Source of the DNA: Paractinoplanes lichenicola
GTDB taxonomy: Bacteria; Actinomycetota; Actinomycetes; Mycobacteriales; Micromonosporaceae
DNA: 64,000 nucleotides
Assembly: GCF_016785085.1 (NCBI RefSeq)
Contig: NZ_JAENHO010000014.1
Coordinates: 124,001 to 188,000 of the forward strand
Direction: 5' to 3'
Shown piece by piece: positions 41,885-49,311 of this stretch. Made by a program: the position numbers and the translations under genes. The notes under the pieces are model-generated. The model was not told the DNA's origin and searched no databases. It worked only from the letters and a program-made list of their open reading frames with translations. The first letter of the stretch is position 1. Each line of letters begins with the position of its first letter.

Positions 41885-43653
41885 TACTGCCCTACTTTGA
41901 GGACGGAGATCGTGTTGTCGCCGCCGTTTGACACGTACGCCAGGCGGCCGTCCGGCGAGACCCCGACCGTACGGGGGCTCTTGCCGACTTTGATCGTCGA
42001 GACGACCGTGCCGGTGCGGCCGTTGAGCACCGAGACCGTGCCGTCGAACTCGTTCACGACGTATCCGTACCGGCTGTCGGTCGAGAAGGCGACGCTCTGC
42101 GGGTCGCGGCCGACCTTGAACGGGCCGGTGCGCTTGAGGGTGACCGTGTCGATCAAGTCGGCCGTGTCCGCCTCGTAGCCCGCGACCAGCGCCATCCGCC
42201 CGTCCGGGGAGACCGCGATGCTGTGCGGCGCGCGCGAGACCGGGATGTTGCCGATCACCGCGTTGGTCCGCATGTCGATCACCGAGACCGCGTTGGACTC
42301 GTGGTTGGCCGTGAACGCGCGCATCTGATCGCCCGAGAAGCCCACCGCGTGCGGGTTGGGCCGCACCGGCAGCTCCGATTCCATGCGCAGCGTGCCCGAC
42401 GTGAAGATCTCGAGCCGGCCGTCGCTGTGGATCGGCACCCAGAGCTTGTTGTCAGGGGCCACGGCCAGCGTGTACGGCATGTGGCCGGTGTCGAGGTAGC
42501 GGACGACCTTGCGGCTGCGCGCGTCGACGACCGCCACCCCGCTGCCGGTGTGCTTGTCGTCCTCGTACATCGAGACGAAGACCGTACGGCCGTCACGCGA
42601 CACGGCCACGAAGCGCGGCGTGTTCCGCAGGGGAACCGAGGACACCTTGCGGGTCGCCGCGTCCACGACCGACAGGATCCGGCTGTTCTGATTGGCCACA
42701 TAGACCGTACGGCCGTCGGGCGAGACGACCACCCCCTCGGGCTCGGCCCCGACCCGGATCGTGCCGATCACCAGGGGCCGGGCGACGCTCTTGACCCGCG
42801 CGGCGGCCAGCGGCACCTTCGAGATCGCCGGGGCCGGAGTCTCCTCGAGCTCGGCGTTCGTCTGCGCCTGGGTGCTGGTCTGCGGCGCGGCGACGAGCGG
42901 GGCGGCCGGGGCCTGGCCGTCGTCGAGCAGGGTCATCGCGACCCCGGCCCCGCCCAGCACGACCAGCGAGGTGAGGATCGCGACGAGGATCGTGGTGCCG
43001 ATCTGGCGCCGGGCCGGGGGCGGCGGCGCGGGCAGCACGGTGACGCGGGCCGGGCCGTAGCCGCCGGCCACCATGCCCCCGTCGTACGTGCGCAGGCCCT
43101 CGGGCTCGCCGCCGCGGGACGTGCCGTAGTCGTTCTTGGGGGCCGGCGCACCCACGGCCGCGAACGGCGCGGCGGCGTTGGCCACCTGACCTGTGACGCG
43201 GACGTCGGCCCAGCCCGCGGGGCCTCGTACGGTGACCGAGCCGTCCAGCCAGTCGGAGCGGGGCAGCCACATGATCCGCAGCGTGCGGTCGTGGATCATC
43301 GCGCGCAGGCCCGGGCCCGAGACGGTGACCGTGGCCCCGGCCACGGCGAGCGGCGGCCCCTCGACCCGTACGTCGGCCACCAGGCGCGGCGTCTCGGCGG
43401 CGACCGTGCCGAAATCGATGCGCTCAGGATCAAGCCGTACAGAAGTCCGCTCGAGCGCGGCAGTCGCGGCGGCCGAAACCGCCCGGCTGTCGTCCTCGGT
43501 CATCTGCTGCAGCGCCTGCCGGGCGGCATGCGCCATGGCGAGATCGGCGCCCCAGGCCAGCCGGGCGAGCCCGTCGATTCCGGCCAGACGAGACTCCCGG
43601 ATCGGACTGCCGATCTCGGTCAACACACTCTGCGGTAGCCCAGTTTCACTCAT
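41884..43653 (-). CDS. Membrane-anchored YVTN beta-propeller protein linked to the ECF sigma unit
   Basis: The protein has 589 aa. Residues ~1-60 are helical, ~60-170 form a beta-sandwich ('RIDFGTVAAETPRLVADVRVEGPPLAVAGATV'-type strands, DUF11/Ig-like). One transmembrane helix lies near 225-250 (ILVAILTSLVVLGGAGVAMTL). The last ~300 residues make a seven-bladed propeller of VSPDGR..YV.N repeats. Each blade carries the YVTN-type 'v.vspdg..ayV.N' signature. Such propellers bind ligands or proteins outside the cell. The start ATG at 43653 has GGGGAC upstream. Its coupling to a sigma and anti-sigma gene suggests a sensor role; that is inference. Confidence 0.85.
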   Translation of the reverse strand: MSETGLPQSVLTEIGSPIRESRLAGIDGLARLAWGADLAMAHAARQALQQMTEDDSRAVSAAATAALERTSVRLDPERIDFGTVAAETPRLVADVRVEGPPLAVAGATVTVSGPGLRAMIHDRTLRIMWLPRSDWLDGSVTVRGPAGWADVRVTGQVANAAAPFAAVGAPAPKNDYGTSRGGEPEGLRTYDGGMVAGGYGPARVTVLPAPPPPARRQIGTTILVAILTSLVVLGGAGVAMTLLDDGQAPAAPLVAAPQTSTQAQTNAELEETPAPAISKVPLAAARVKSVARPLVIGTIRVGAEPEGVVVSPDGRTVYVANQNSRILSVVDAATRKVSSVPLRNTPRFVAVSRDGRTVFVSMYEDDKHTGSGVAVVDARSRKVVRYLDTGHMPYTLAVAPDNKLWVPIHSDGRLEIFTSGTLRMESELPVRPNPHAVGFSGDQMRAFTANHESNAVSVIDMRTNAVIGNIPVSRAPHSIAVSPDGRMALVAGYEADTADLIDTVTLKRTGPFKVGRDPQSVAFSTDSRYGYVVNEFDGTVSVLNGRTGTVVSTIKVGKSPRTVGVSPDGRLAYVSNGGDNTISVLKVGQ

Positions 43654-43750
43654 AGTGTCCCCGCGATCATCATGCGGTGACGACCGTCCTCAAGGGAAGA
43701 CACAGAGCGAAGTTGGCATCAGTTTCTCGGCCGGCCACTAAGATCCGCTG

Positions 43751-44299
43751 ATGCCTCTCAGCCCCTCCGACCTGGTCGGATACATCGAAACCGGCCTCGA
43801 CGCCGATCTGGCCCGCTGGTTCCCCGACAGTCCTCCGGTCGCCTTCGACGAGGACGTCCGGCCGGTCGAGCCGTTCCTGGCCCGCCTGTCCCCCGCCGAC
43901 GCGGCCGCGCTGGCCGCCTTCGACCGGCGCGTACGGTCCGGTTCGATGCCCGCGTTCCTCGACATCGCCGACTGGGTCTACGGCTTCGATTACGCGGAGA
44001 ACGAGTGCGGCATCCTCGACTCCGACTACGAGACGGAGCTGACCGACGACGACCTCTGGACGGTCGCCGCCGACGGCAGCGGCAGCCACTACGTGGTGCT
44101 CACCAACGGGCAGGTCGCGATCTGGTTCCACGAGGAAGAAGTGATCGAAGCCGGGACGCGCTTCGACAACCTCGACGTCTTCGTGTGGACGATGGTCCGC
44201 TACCGCGCGGTCCGCGAGGGCGTGCTCGAGCGGGCCGACGTCGAGGACGACTTCCGCTCGCTGGCCCAGGACGGCCTCAAGAATTTAGCTGCCAGATAG
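43751..44299 (+). CDS. Hypothetical protein, possibly SMI1/KNR4-like
   Basis: This is a 182-aa acidic cytoplasmic protein. The middle 'GIL.SDYETELTDDDLWTVAADGSGSHYVVLTNGQVAIWFHEEEVIEAGTRFDNLDVFVWTMVRYRA' recalls the SUKH/SMI1 fold, in which 'gGD..gn.y.ld..G.v..~~he' precedes a helix ending the domain. The match is by pattern only and not strong. SUKH proteins often act as immunity proteins to secreted toxins, but no toxin gene is adjacent. The ATG at 43751 is ~98 bp from the divergent propeller gene. The 3' end overlaps the tspO gene by 23 bp, tail to tail. Confidence 0.55.
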   Translation: MPLSPSDLVGYIETGLDADLARWFPDSPPVAFDEDVRPVEPFLARLSPADAAALAAFDRRVRSGSMPAFLDIADWVYGFDYAENECGILDSDYETELTDDDLWTVAADGSGSHYVVLTNGQVAIWFHEEEVIEAGTRFDNLDVFVWTMVRYRAVREGVLERADVEDDFRSLAQDGLKNLAAR

Positions 44300-44771
44300 C
44301 CAGGTTGAGCGCCGCGGCATAGCTGACCCAGGCCCAGTACGGCAGCAGGAGCAGGGCGGCGCCCCGGCGAACTCGCCAGAACGAGACCGTCGTGGCGCCG
44401 ATCAGCAGCCACATGACCACGATGTCGGCGAAGGCCAGACCGTACTGACCGGCCCCGAAGAACAGCGGGGTCCAGATCGCGTTGAGCACCAACTGCGCCG
44501 AAAACAGCCAGAGCGGCAGCGTGAAGCCCACCCGCTGCCAGGCCAGCCACCCGGCGAGCGCGATCATCACGTAGAGCACGGTCCAGACCGGGCCGAACAG
44601 CCAGGACGGGGGCGCCCAGGCGGGCTGTTCGAGGCCGTTGTACTCCGTACTTGTGCCGGAGACGCCGAGCCCACCGATGGCGGCCGCCACGAAAACCGCC
44701 AGCCCGAACCCGGCCAGCGCCAGCCAGCGATGACGATGGGGTTCCCGCAGGTGCATCGTGGCTTGGCTCAT
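44277..44771 (-). CDS. tspO: TspO/MBR family protein
   Basis: This is a 164-aa membrane protein with five helices. The diagnostic helix-loop 'LEQPAWAPPSWLFGPVWTVLYVMIALAGWLAW' (W.PP..lFgp.Wt.LY) and the later 'QLVLNAIWTPLFFG' and 'YWAWVSYAAALNLAIW' are the family hallmarks. TspO proteins bind tetrapyrroles such as protoporphyrin IX and are linked to oxidative and light responses. The ATG at 44771 has GGAGAG just upstream. It stands alone here, 65 bp downstream of the oxidoreductase-esterase gene's stop on the same strand. Confidence 0.95.
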   Translation of the reverse strand: MSQATMHLREPHRHRWLALAGFGLAVFVAAAIGGLGVSGTSTEYNGLEQPAWAPPSWLFGPVWTVLYVMIALAGWLAWQRVGFTLPLWLFSAQLVLNAIWTPLFFGAGQYGLAFADIVVMWLLIGATTVSFWRVRRGAALLLLPYWAWVSYAAALNLAIWQLNS

Positions 44772-44835
44772 CTCTCCGTATTGCCCTCACCAGGTCAAAA
44801 GAAACGGTCACCTCTGTTCACAAGGCGGAGCCAGG

Positions 44836-46734
44836 TCAGGAACGAGCCGCGGGCGGGCCGGCGCCCTGCTGTGCCGACAGGACTCTGCGCATCCAGCTCT
44901 TACGGGCCGCCTGGGCCGCGACGGAGATCTCCGCGGTGCCGGCCTGTTCGAAACCGTGCCACCCACCCGCCCAGATGTGCAGTTCCGCTTGGCCTCCGGC
45001 CGCCCACAACCGGGTGGCGTACTGGACGGCCTCGTCGCGGAAGACTTCGGCCGATCCGGCGTCGATGTAGGCCTGCGGCAGGCCGGAGAGGTCGGGCGCG
45101 CGGGCCGGTACCGCGGTGGGGTCCGGTGAGGCGTCGCTGTGTCCTTCGCCGAGCACCATGTCCCAGGCGAACGCGATGTGTTCCGTAGTCAAGCCGCGCC
45201 GGGCGCCGTTCGCCCGGGAGAACTGGCGGGCCGACACGGTCTGGCCTCGGTCGTCGAGCTGCGGGCAGATCAGCAGCTGGGCGAGTGGGGCCTGGCCGCC
45301 GCGATCGCGGTTGAGCAGTGCGGTGCCCGCCGCCAGGCCGCCGCCGCCGGAGAACCCCGCCAGCACGATCCGCGCGGGGTCGACGCCGAGCTCCGCCGCG
45401 TGCTCGACGGTCCAGGCCAGTCCGGCATGGCAGTCCTCGGTGAGCGCGGTGCCCTGCACCTCGGGAGCCAGGTGGTATTCGGGGGAGATCAGGACCATGC
45501 CGAACTCGGCCACCCAGTCGATGAAGCCGAAGGCGTCCAGGCCGCCGAATCGGTCGCCGGCGATCATGCCGCCGCCGTGGATCGAGTACATCGCGGGCAT
45601 GCCCGGACGGGGAACCGGCGGCGTGAAGATCGACAAGGTGATGCCGCCTGACGGCCCGGGCACCGTCCGCTCCTCGTGACGCACACCGGTGCGGGCCAGG
45701 GCAGATTCCAGCTCCGCGATGCCCGGCGCCGGGGCGGACCTCATCGCGTCGAGCAGTTCCCTGGTGAACGGCGGGATCTCCTGCTCCGGCACCATCACCA
45801 GCAGCTCCGGATCGTACGGCGGGCGGGGGATCGCTCCGACGAGCAGGACGAGCTTGCCCCGGACCCGGCCCTGTTCGCTGACCCGGTGCGCTTCGGCGAT
45901 CTCGGCGAGCGGGTAGGTGCGCACCGGCGGCAGGCGGAAGCGCCCGGACTCGATCAGCTCGCCGACCTGGGTCAGGGCGTGGAGCGCGCGCCCGCCCTCG
46001 CCCCGGCTGAACGCCACGCCGTGCTGCTGCGCGCCGGCGAAGTCCGCGATCGTCAATACGTGCTCGGCGCCGCCGGCGAGATCGATGAGTTCGGGCAGGA
46101 CGCCGCTGCCGGCCACGTCGAGCGCGACATCGACACCGCCGGGTGACAGCGCTCGGACCCGCCCGAGGAGCCCGGCACCGTAGGCGATCGGTTCGGCTCC
46201 CATCGAGCGTACGAAATCGTGGCCGGCCGGGCTCGCGGTGCCGATGACCCGTGCGCCCCGCGCCACCGCGAACTGGACCGCGGCGCTGCCGACGCTGCCG
46301 GACGCACCGTTGATGAGCAGCGTGCTGCCGTCGCGGACGCCCAGGTGGTCGAGCGCCCGCACGGCGGTCTCGATCGCGGCCGGCAGTGCCGCGGCGGTCG
46401 CGAAGTCGAGCGACGCCGGGATCGGCGCGTAGGCGGACAGCACTGCCACCTCGGCCTGCGCGGCCCCGCCCGCGTCGAACCCGAACACCCGGTCGCCGGC
46501 TGCCACCCCGGTGACCCCGTCGCCGAGTTCGTCGACGATGCCTGCGGCTTCATGGCCCAGGGTCTGCGGGAGCGTCTCGTCCATCAGTCCCTGACGCTTC
46601 TTCATGTCACTGAGGCCGATCCCGGCGGCACGCACCGCGATCCGGACCTCGCCGAAACCGGGGTGCGGCTCCGGCACCTCCACAACCTCCAGAACTTCCG
46701 GTCCCCCGAAGCGGCTGAAACGGGCTGCCTTCAT
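44836..46734 (-). CDS. Fusion of zinc-independent MDR oxidoreductase and HSL-type esterase
   Basis: The protein has 632 aa. Residues ~1-310 are a medium-chain dehydrogenase/reductase of the quinone-oxidoreductase type: 'GGPEVLEVVEVPEPHPGFGEVRI', 'GHEAAGIVDELGDGV', and a nucleotide-binding GASGSVGSAAVQFA. The structural-zinc Cys cluster is absent. Residues ~320-632 are an alpha/beta hydrolase of the hormone-sensitive lipase family: oxyanion HGGGMIAG, nucleophile GFSGGG (GDSAGG-like), 'YIDAGSAEVFRDEA', and catalytic His in GGWHGFE. The two enzymes are normally separate. The fusion suggests tandem chemistry on one substrate. The ATG at 46734 has GAGGAG well spaced. A TetR gene diverges from it. 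Confidence 0.85.
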   Translation of the reverse strand: MKAARFSRFGGPEVLEVVEVPEPHPGFGEVRIAVRAAGIGLSDMKKRQGLMDETLPQTLGHEAAGIVDELGDGVTGVAAGDRVFGFDAGGAAQAEVAVLSAYAPIPASLDFATAAALPAAIETAVRALDHLGVRDGSTLLINGASGSVGSAAVQFAVARGARVIGTASPAGHDFVRSMGAEPIAYGAGLLGRVRALSPGGVDVALDVAGSGVLPELIDLAGGAEHVLTIADFAGAQQHGVAFSRGEGGRALHALTQVGELIESGRFRLPPVRTYPLAEIAEAHRVSEQGRVRGKLVLLVGAIPRPPYDPELLVMVPEQEIPPFTRELLDAMRSAPAPGIAELESALARTGVRHEERTVPGPSGGITLSIFTPPVPRPGMPAMYSIHGGGMIAGDRFGGLDAFGFIDWVAEFGMVLISPEYHLAPEVQGTALTEDCHAGLAWTVEHAAELGVDPARIVLAGFSGGGGLAAGTALLNRDRGGQAPLAQLLICPQLDDRGQTVSARQFSRANGARRGLTTEHIAFAWDMVLGEGHSDASPDPTAVPARAPDLSGLPQAYIDAGSAEVFRDEAVQYATRLWAAGGQAELHIWAGGWHGFEQAGTAEISVAAQAARKSWMRRVLSAQQGAGPPAARS

Positions 46735-46783
46735 CACATGCTCCTCGGCTCGACTCTCGCACTGTTGGAGCTTACGTCAAAAA

Positions 46784-46797
46784 TAGAGTTAACTCTA
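46784..46797. promoter_or_regulatory. 14-bp perfect palindrome, likely TetR operator
   Basis: TAGAGTTAACTCTA is a perfect palindrome in the 89-bp gap between the fusion gene and the tetR gene. It overlaps the likely -35 of the tetR promoter (TTAACT 46789-46794, then 17 bases, then TACACT 46812-46817). On the minus strand TTGACG (46780-46775) lies just downstream of it. Binding here could repress both genes. Confidence 0.7.
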
Positions 46798-46824
46798 AAT
46801 TTGTGGCTTGGTACACTCTGAGGG
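46789..46824 (+). promoter_or_regulatory. Probable promoter of the tetR gene, perhaps leaderless
   Basis: TTAACT and TACACT with a 17-base spacer would start transcription about seven bases later, at or next to the GTG start at 46824. This fits a leaderless mRNA, which is common in actinomycetes; the GTG also lacks a well-spaced ribosome site. Confidence 0.45.
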
Positions 46825-47441
46825 TGACAGCATCCGGGCTTCGGGATCGCAAAAAGGCGCGCACTCGCCGGCTCATCGCCGACACGGCGACGCGGCTGTT
46901 CGCCGAGCGCGGCTATGAACGCGTGACGGTCAGCGAGATCGCCCGAGCGGCCGAGGTGGCTGAGCAGACGCTCTACAACTACTTCCCGACCAAGGAGCAG
47001 CTGGTCACCGACCGTGAGCAGGAGATCGTGGAGCGGCTGAGCGAGCTGATCCGCTCCCGGGACACCACAACCAGCCCAGCCGCCGCCGTCCGGGAGTACG
47101 TCCTGCAATCGATCTCCGCGATCCGCGACATGCCGCCGGAACTCGCCAGGGGCACCCTCGGCTACCTCGCCGCCATGAGTCCCGCCGTGCACCGGCTCGC
47201 CCTGGAACTGACCGACCGGCAGGCCACCGGCCTTGCCGCGGTCATCGCCGAGACGAGCACTGTCGCGCCGGAAATCGCCAAGCTGCAGGGCATCGCGCTG
47301 GCCGGTGTCTTCCGTGTCATCCTCGGCGAGTCGGGCCGCCGGGCCGTCGAGGGTCAGGCGCCCACCGAGATCGCCGCCGGCCTCCTGCCCGAAGTGGCAT
47401 CAATCCTCACCGAACTGGACCGCTGGATGACCCCGTCGTAA
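46824..47441 (+). CDS. TetR-family repressor, divergent to the oxidoreductase-esterase fusion
   Basis: The protein has 205 aa. The DNA-binding N-terminus is canonical: 'RLIADTATRLFAERGYERVTVSEIARAAEVAEQTLYNYFPTKEQLV'. The C-terminal ligand domain is variable and unassigned. The gene diverges from the fusion enzyme, with a 14-bp palindrome between them, so it most likely represses the enzyme and itself until a substrate or related small molecule binds. I chose the GTG at 46824, where homology starts; an upstream TTG would lie inside the promoter elements. Confidence 0.9.
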   Translation: MTASGLRDRKKARTRRLIADTATRLFAERGYERVTVSEIARAAEVAEQTLYNYFPTKEQLVTDREQEIVERLSELIRSRDTTTSPAAAVREYVLQSISAIRDMPPELARGTLGYLAAMSPAVHRLALELTDRQATGLAAVIAETSTVAPEIAKLQGIALAGVFRVILGESGRRAVEGQAPTEIAAGLLPEVASILTELDRWMTPS

Positions 47442-47508
47442 CTCTCTGCCTAATCAGCCTGGGCAACCTGGTGTTGCTCTGCCGCCATCACCACCGGTTG
47501 ATCCGCCG

Positions 47509-47566
47509 GCAGACGTGCATAAACGGGGCTCGTTGATGGAGTTTCGAGGAATCGCTCCTACAGTCG
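47509..47566 (+). repeat. 58-bp dispersed repeat, copy A
   Basis: This sequence recurs at 57956-58013 in the opposite orientation with only two differences in 58 bases. Copy A covers the 3' end of the membrane protein gene (stop at 47558) and the intergenic DNA before it. It contains GTGCATAAACGGGGCTCG. It has no clear terminal inverted repeats and no target-site duplication that I can see. Confidence 0.9.
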
Positions 47567-48160
47567 GCCGAGGCCCTCATCCTGCTCTCCCGGCTGTCCG
47601 ACTTCGCGCAGGGCCCGCGCCGCGGCCCGGCTGCGCCTGGTGCTCCGCATCGACAAGGGCCCCACGGCAAGCCAGAAGGCCACGGCCAGCCACCACCACG
47701 GCCCATTGAGAACCACGTTCACCACGGCCACGGCAAGCATCAGGACAAACACCGCGACCTCCACGGCCGGCGCCAGCGCCCGGCTCAACCTCTGATCCAC
47801 CAGCCGGGAAACGAACGGATGCAATCGCGCATCCCGCGGCCACCGTCCAACATCAACGCTGCGCACGACCGCGATCCGCTCCTCCGGCGTGAGGACCCGA
47901 CCGTCGTCTTGAAAAAGGCGCCGCTCGTGAACTCGAATGAAAAGCCCCATCCCGACCGCGAACAGCACCGCCGAAACCAGAGCCCCGATGATCTGCCCCG
48001 CCGGATCGGGATCATCGTCGCGCGCCCACGAAATGACGAACATGAGCACCCCGAAGAGCAGCCCAGCGACCGCCCCCCGCGCCCACCAGGGCCGCCGCAA
48101 CCACCAGTAGTTCCACGCCCGCCCCCGACCGACGTGCTCGTCCTCGCCCCCGTCACTCAT
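47558..48160 (-). CDS. Four-helix membrane protein of unknown function
   Basis: This is a 200-aa protein. Two hydrophobic hairpins are visible (GAVAGLLFGVLMFVISWA with IIGALVSAVLFAVGMGLFI; then VEVAVFVLMLAVAVVNVVL with WWWLAVAFWLAVGPL). Between them lies a soluble segment 'RVLTPEERIAVVRSVDVGRWPRDARLHPFVSRLVDQRL'. That 'LTPEER..A...V..G....D..L.P....' layout is frequent in actinobacterial membrane proteins without a named family. The ATG at 48160 was chosen because a G-rich ribosome site precedes it. The last codons lie within the 58-bp repeat. Confidence 0.7.
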   Translation of the reverse strand: MSDGGEDEHVGRGRAWNYWWLRRPWWARGAVAGLLFGVLMFVISWARDDDPDPAGQIIGALVSAVLFAVGMGLFIRVHERRLFQDDGRVLTPEERIAVVRSVDVGRWPRDARLHPFVSRLVDQRLSRALAPAVEVAVFVLMLAVAVVNVVLNGPWWWLAVAFWLAVGPLSMRSTRRSRAAARALREVGQPGEQDEGLGRL

Positions 48161-48228
48161 GGCGTCCCACTTCCCGACGGAAGCAAATTGCAATCAGCGC
48201 CCGAGGCTTCCTGGCTAGGCTGGCGCGC

Positions 48229-48666
48229 GTGAGGTCCACCGAAGCCCGTGTCACCGCCGAGCAGGTCCCTGTGCTGATGCTCACCGCGCTTCCGTCATTA
48301 AGAGACGAGTGGGCCGAGATCGCCGATGACAACGCCGACCCGGGCTCTCCCGGTGGTCGTCTTGGCTACCTGGACGCGGCCTGGGTGGTCGGACACCTCG
48401 CCGACCGCCTCGCAGCGGGCGACACGAGCGAGTTCGACGCCGCCTTCGACTACATCGAGCACCTGATCCGTCATGGCGACCCGTACGTCTCCGAGCTCGG
48501 CGTGATCGGCTATCTCGAAGGTATGCAGATGCAGACCGTCACCTCGCGTGGGGTTGACCCAGAGGCGTTCCAGCCTTGGCTACGCCCGCTGTCCGCCCAG
48601 TATTGGGAAGCGATAGACAGATTTTGGAAGCTCGGGACACCGATCCCCGACATCGAACCTGATTGA
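48229..48666 (+). CDS. Small acidic conserved hypothetical protein (DUF7674-like)
   Basis: This is a 145-aa cytoplasmic protein, mainly helical. It has 'ALPSLRDEWAEIADDN', 'FDYIEHLIRHGDPYVSELGVIGYLEGMQMQTV' and a C-terminal 'LRPLSAQYWEAIDRFWK'. This wording resembles DUF7674-type proteins, which often sit among immunity-like small genes; the match is by memory of the pattern only. The GTG at 48229 is 68 bp from the divergent membrane protein gene. Confidence 0.6.
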   Translation: MRSTEARVTAEQVPVLMLTALPSLRDEWAEIADDNADPGSPGGRLGYLDAAWVVGHLADRLAAGDTSEFDAAFDYIEHLIRHGDPYVSELGVIGYLEGMQMQTVTSRGVDPEAFQPWLRPLSAQYWEAIDRFWKLGTPIPDIEPD

Positions 48667-48735
48667 CGCGGCTCGGCAGGGGAGCGCGACTACCATCCAC
48701 GGGTATCCGACGACGGCGAGGGCAGCGGAGCTGAC

Positions 48736-49167
48736 ATGGCTGGATACTCGGGCACGCCGCTGCATCGCAAGCTAGGCATCAAGCCGGGCCACCGGGTCGC
48801 CCTGCTCGACGCGCCTGACGGTTTCGCGGCCACGCTCGAGGGACTGCCCGACGGGGTCGTCATCCTGCCGCGTCTGGCCGGCGATGCGCCGACCAACGTG
48901 ATCGTCCTGTTCGTGACCGAGCGCCATGAGTTGCAGGCCCGCCTCGACGAGGTCAGGGCCGGCATGGCGCAGGACGGTGGCTTCTGGGTCGCTTGGCCGA
49001 AGCGGGCGTCGAAGGTGCCCACTGATGTCACCGAGGACGTCGTCCGGGAAGTCGCGCTGCCGACCGGCTTGGTCGACAACAAGGTGTGTGCGATCGACGA
49101 GATCTGGTCGGGCCTGCGTCTGGTCATCCGCCGCGAGAACCGCGAACCAATCGCCCGAGGTGCGTAG
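48736..49167 (+). CDS. DUF3052 family protein
   Basis: This is a 143-aa cytoplasmic protein. 'AGYSGTPLHRKLGIKPGHRVALLDAP' at the start, 'ILFVTERHEL'-like 'VIVLFVTERHELQARL', 'GGFWVAWPKRASKVPTDVTEDVVREVALPTGLVDNKVCAIDEIWSGLRLVIR' near the end are the DUF3052 hallmarks (in particular WPK..S....D...VR......GLVD.K..A.d..wsgl). The function is unknown, though the family is widespread in actinobacteria. It follows the previous gene by ~70 bp. Confidence 0.9.
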   Translation: MAGYSGTPLHRKLGIKPGHRVALLDAPDGFAATLEGLPDGVVILPRLAGDAPTNVIVLFVTERHELQARLDEVRAGMAQDGGFWVAWPKRASKVPTDVTEDVVREVALPTGLVDNKVCAIDEIWSGLRLVIRRENREPIARGA

Positions 49168-49311
49168 TGGCGTCGTCGTGCGAAGCGGTCGGCGACGACA
49201 TGGTTGCGGACTGAAACAAGACAGACAAGTCGGCGGCCCTGCCATCGGCACGTCACGTGGGGGACGGCAACTGGTCCCCGCGGCGACACCCTTCATTGAA
49301 ATGGTGCTGCC

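Noticed and set aside
47515..47560. Short frame MHKRGSLMEFRGIAPT within the 58-bp repeat
   Set aside because: It looks like the start of a transposase-type reading but stops matching anything past the repeat; the second copy does not keep a useful frame. Treated as a repeat only.
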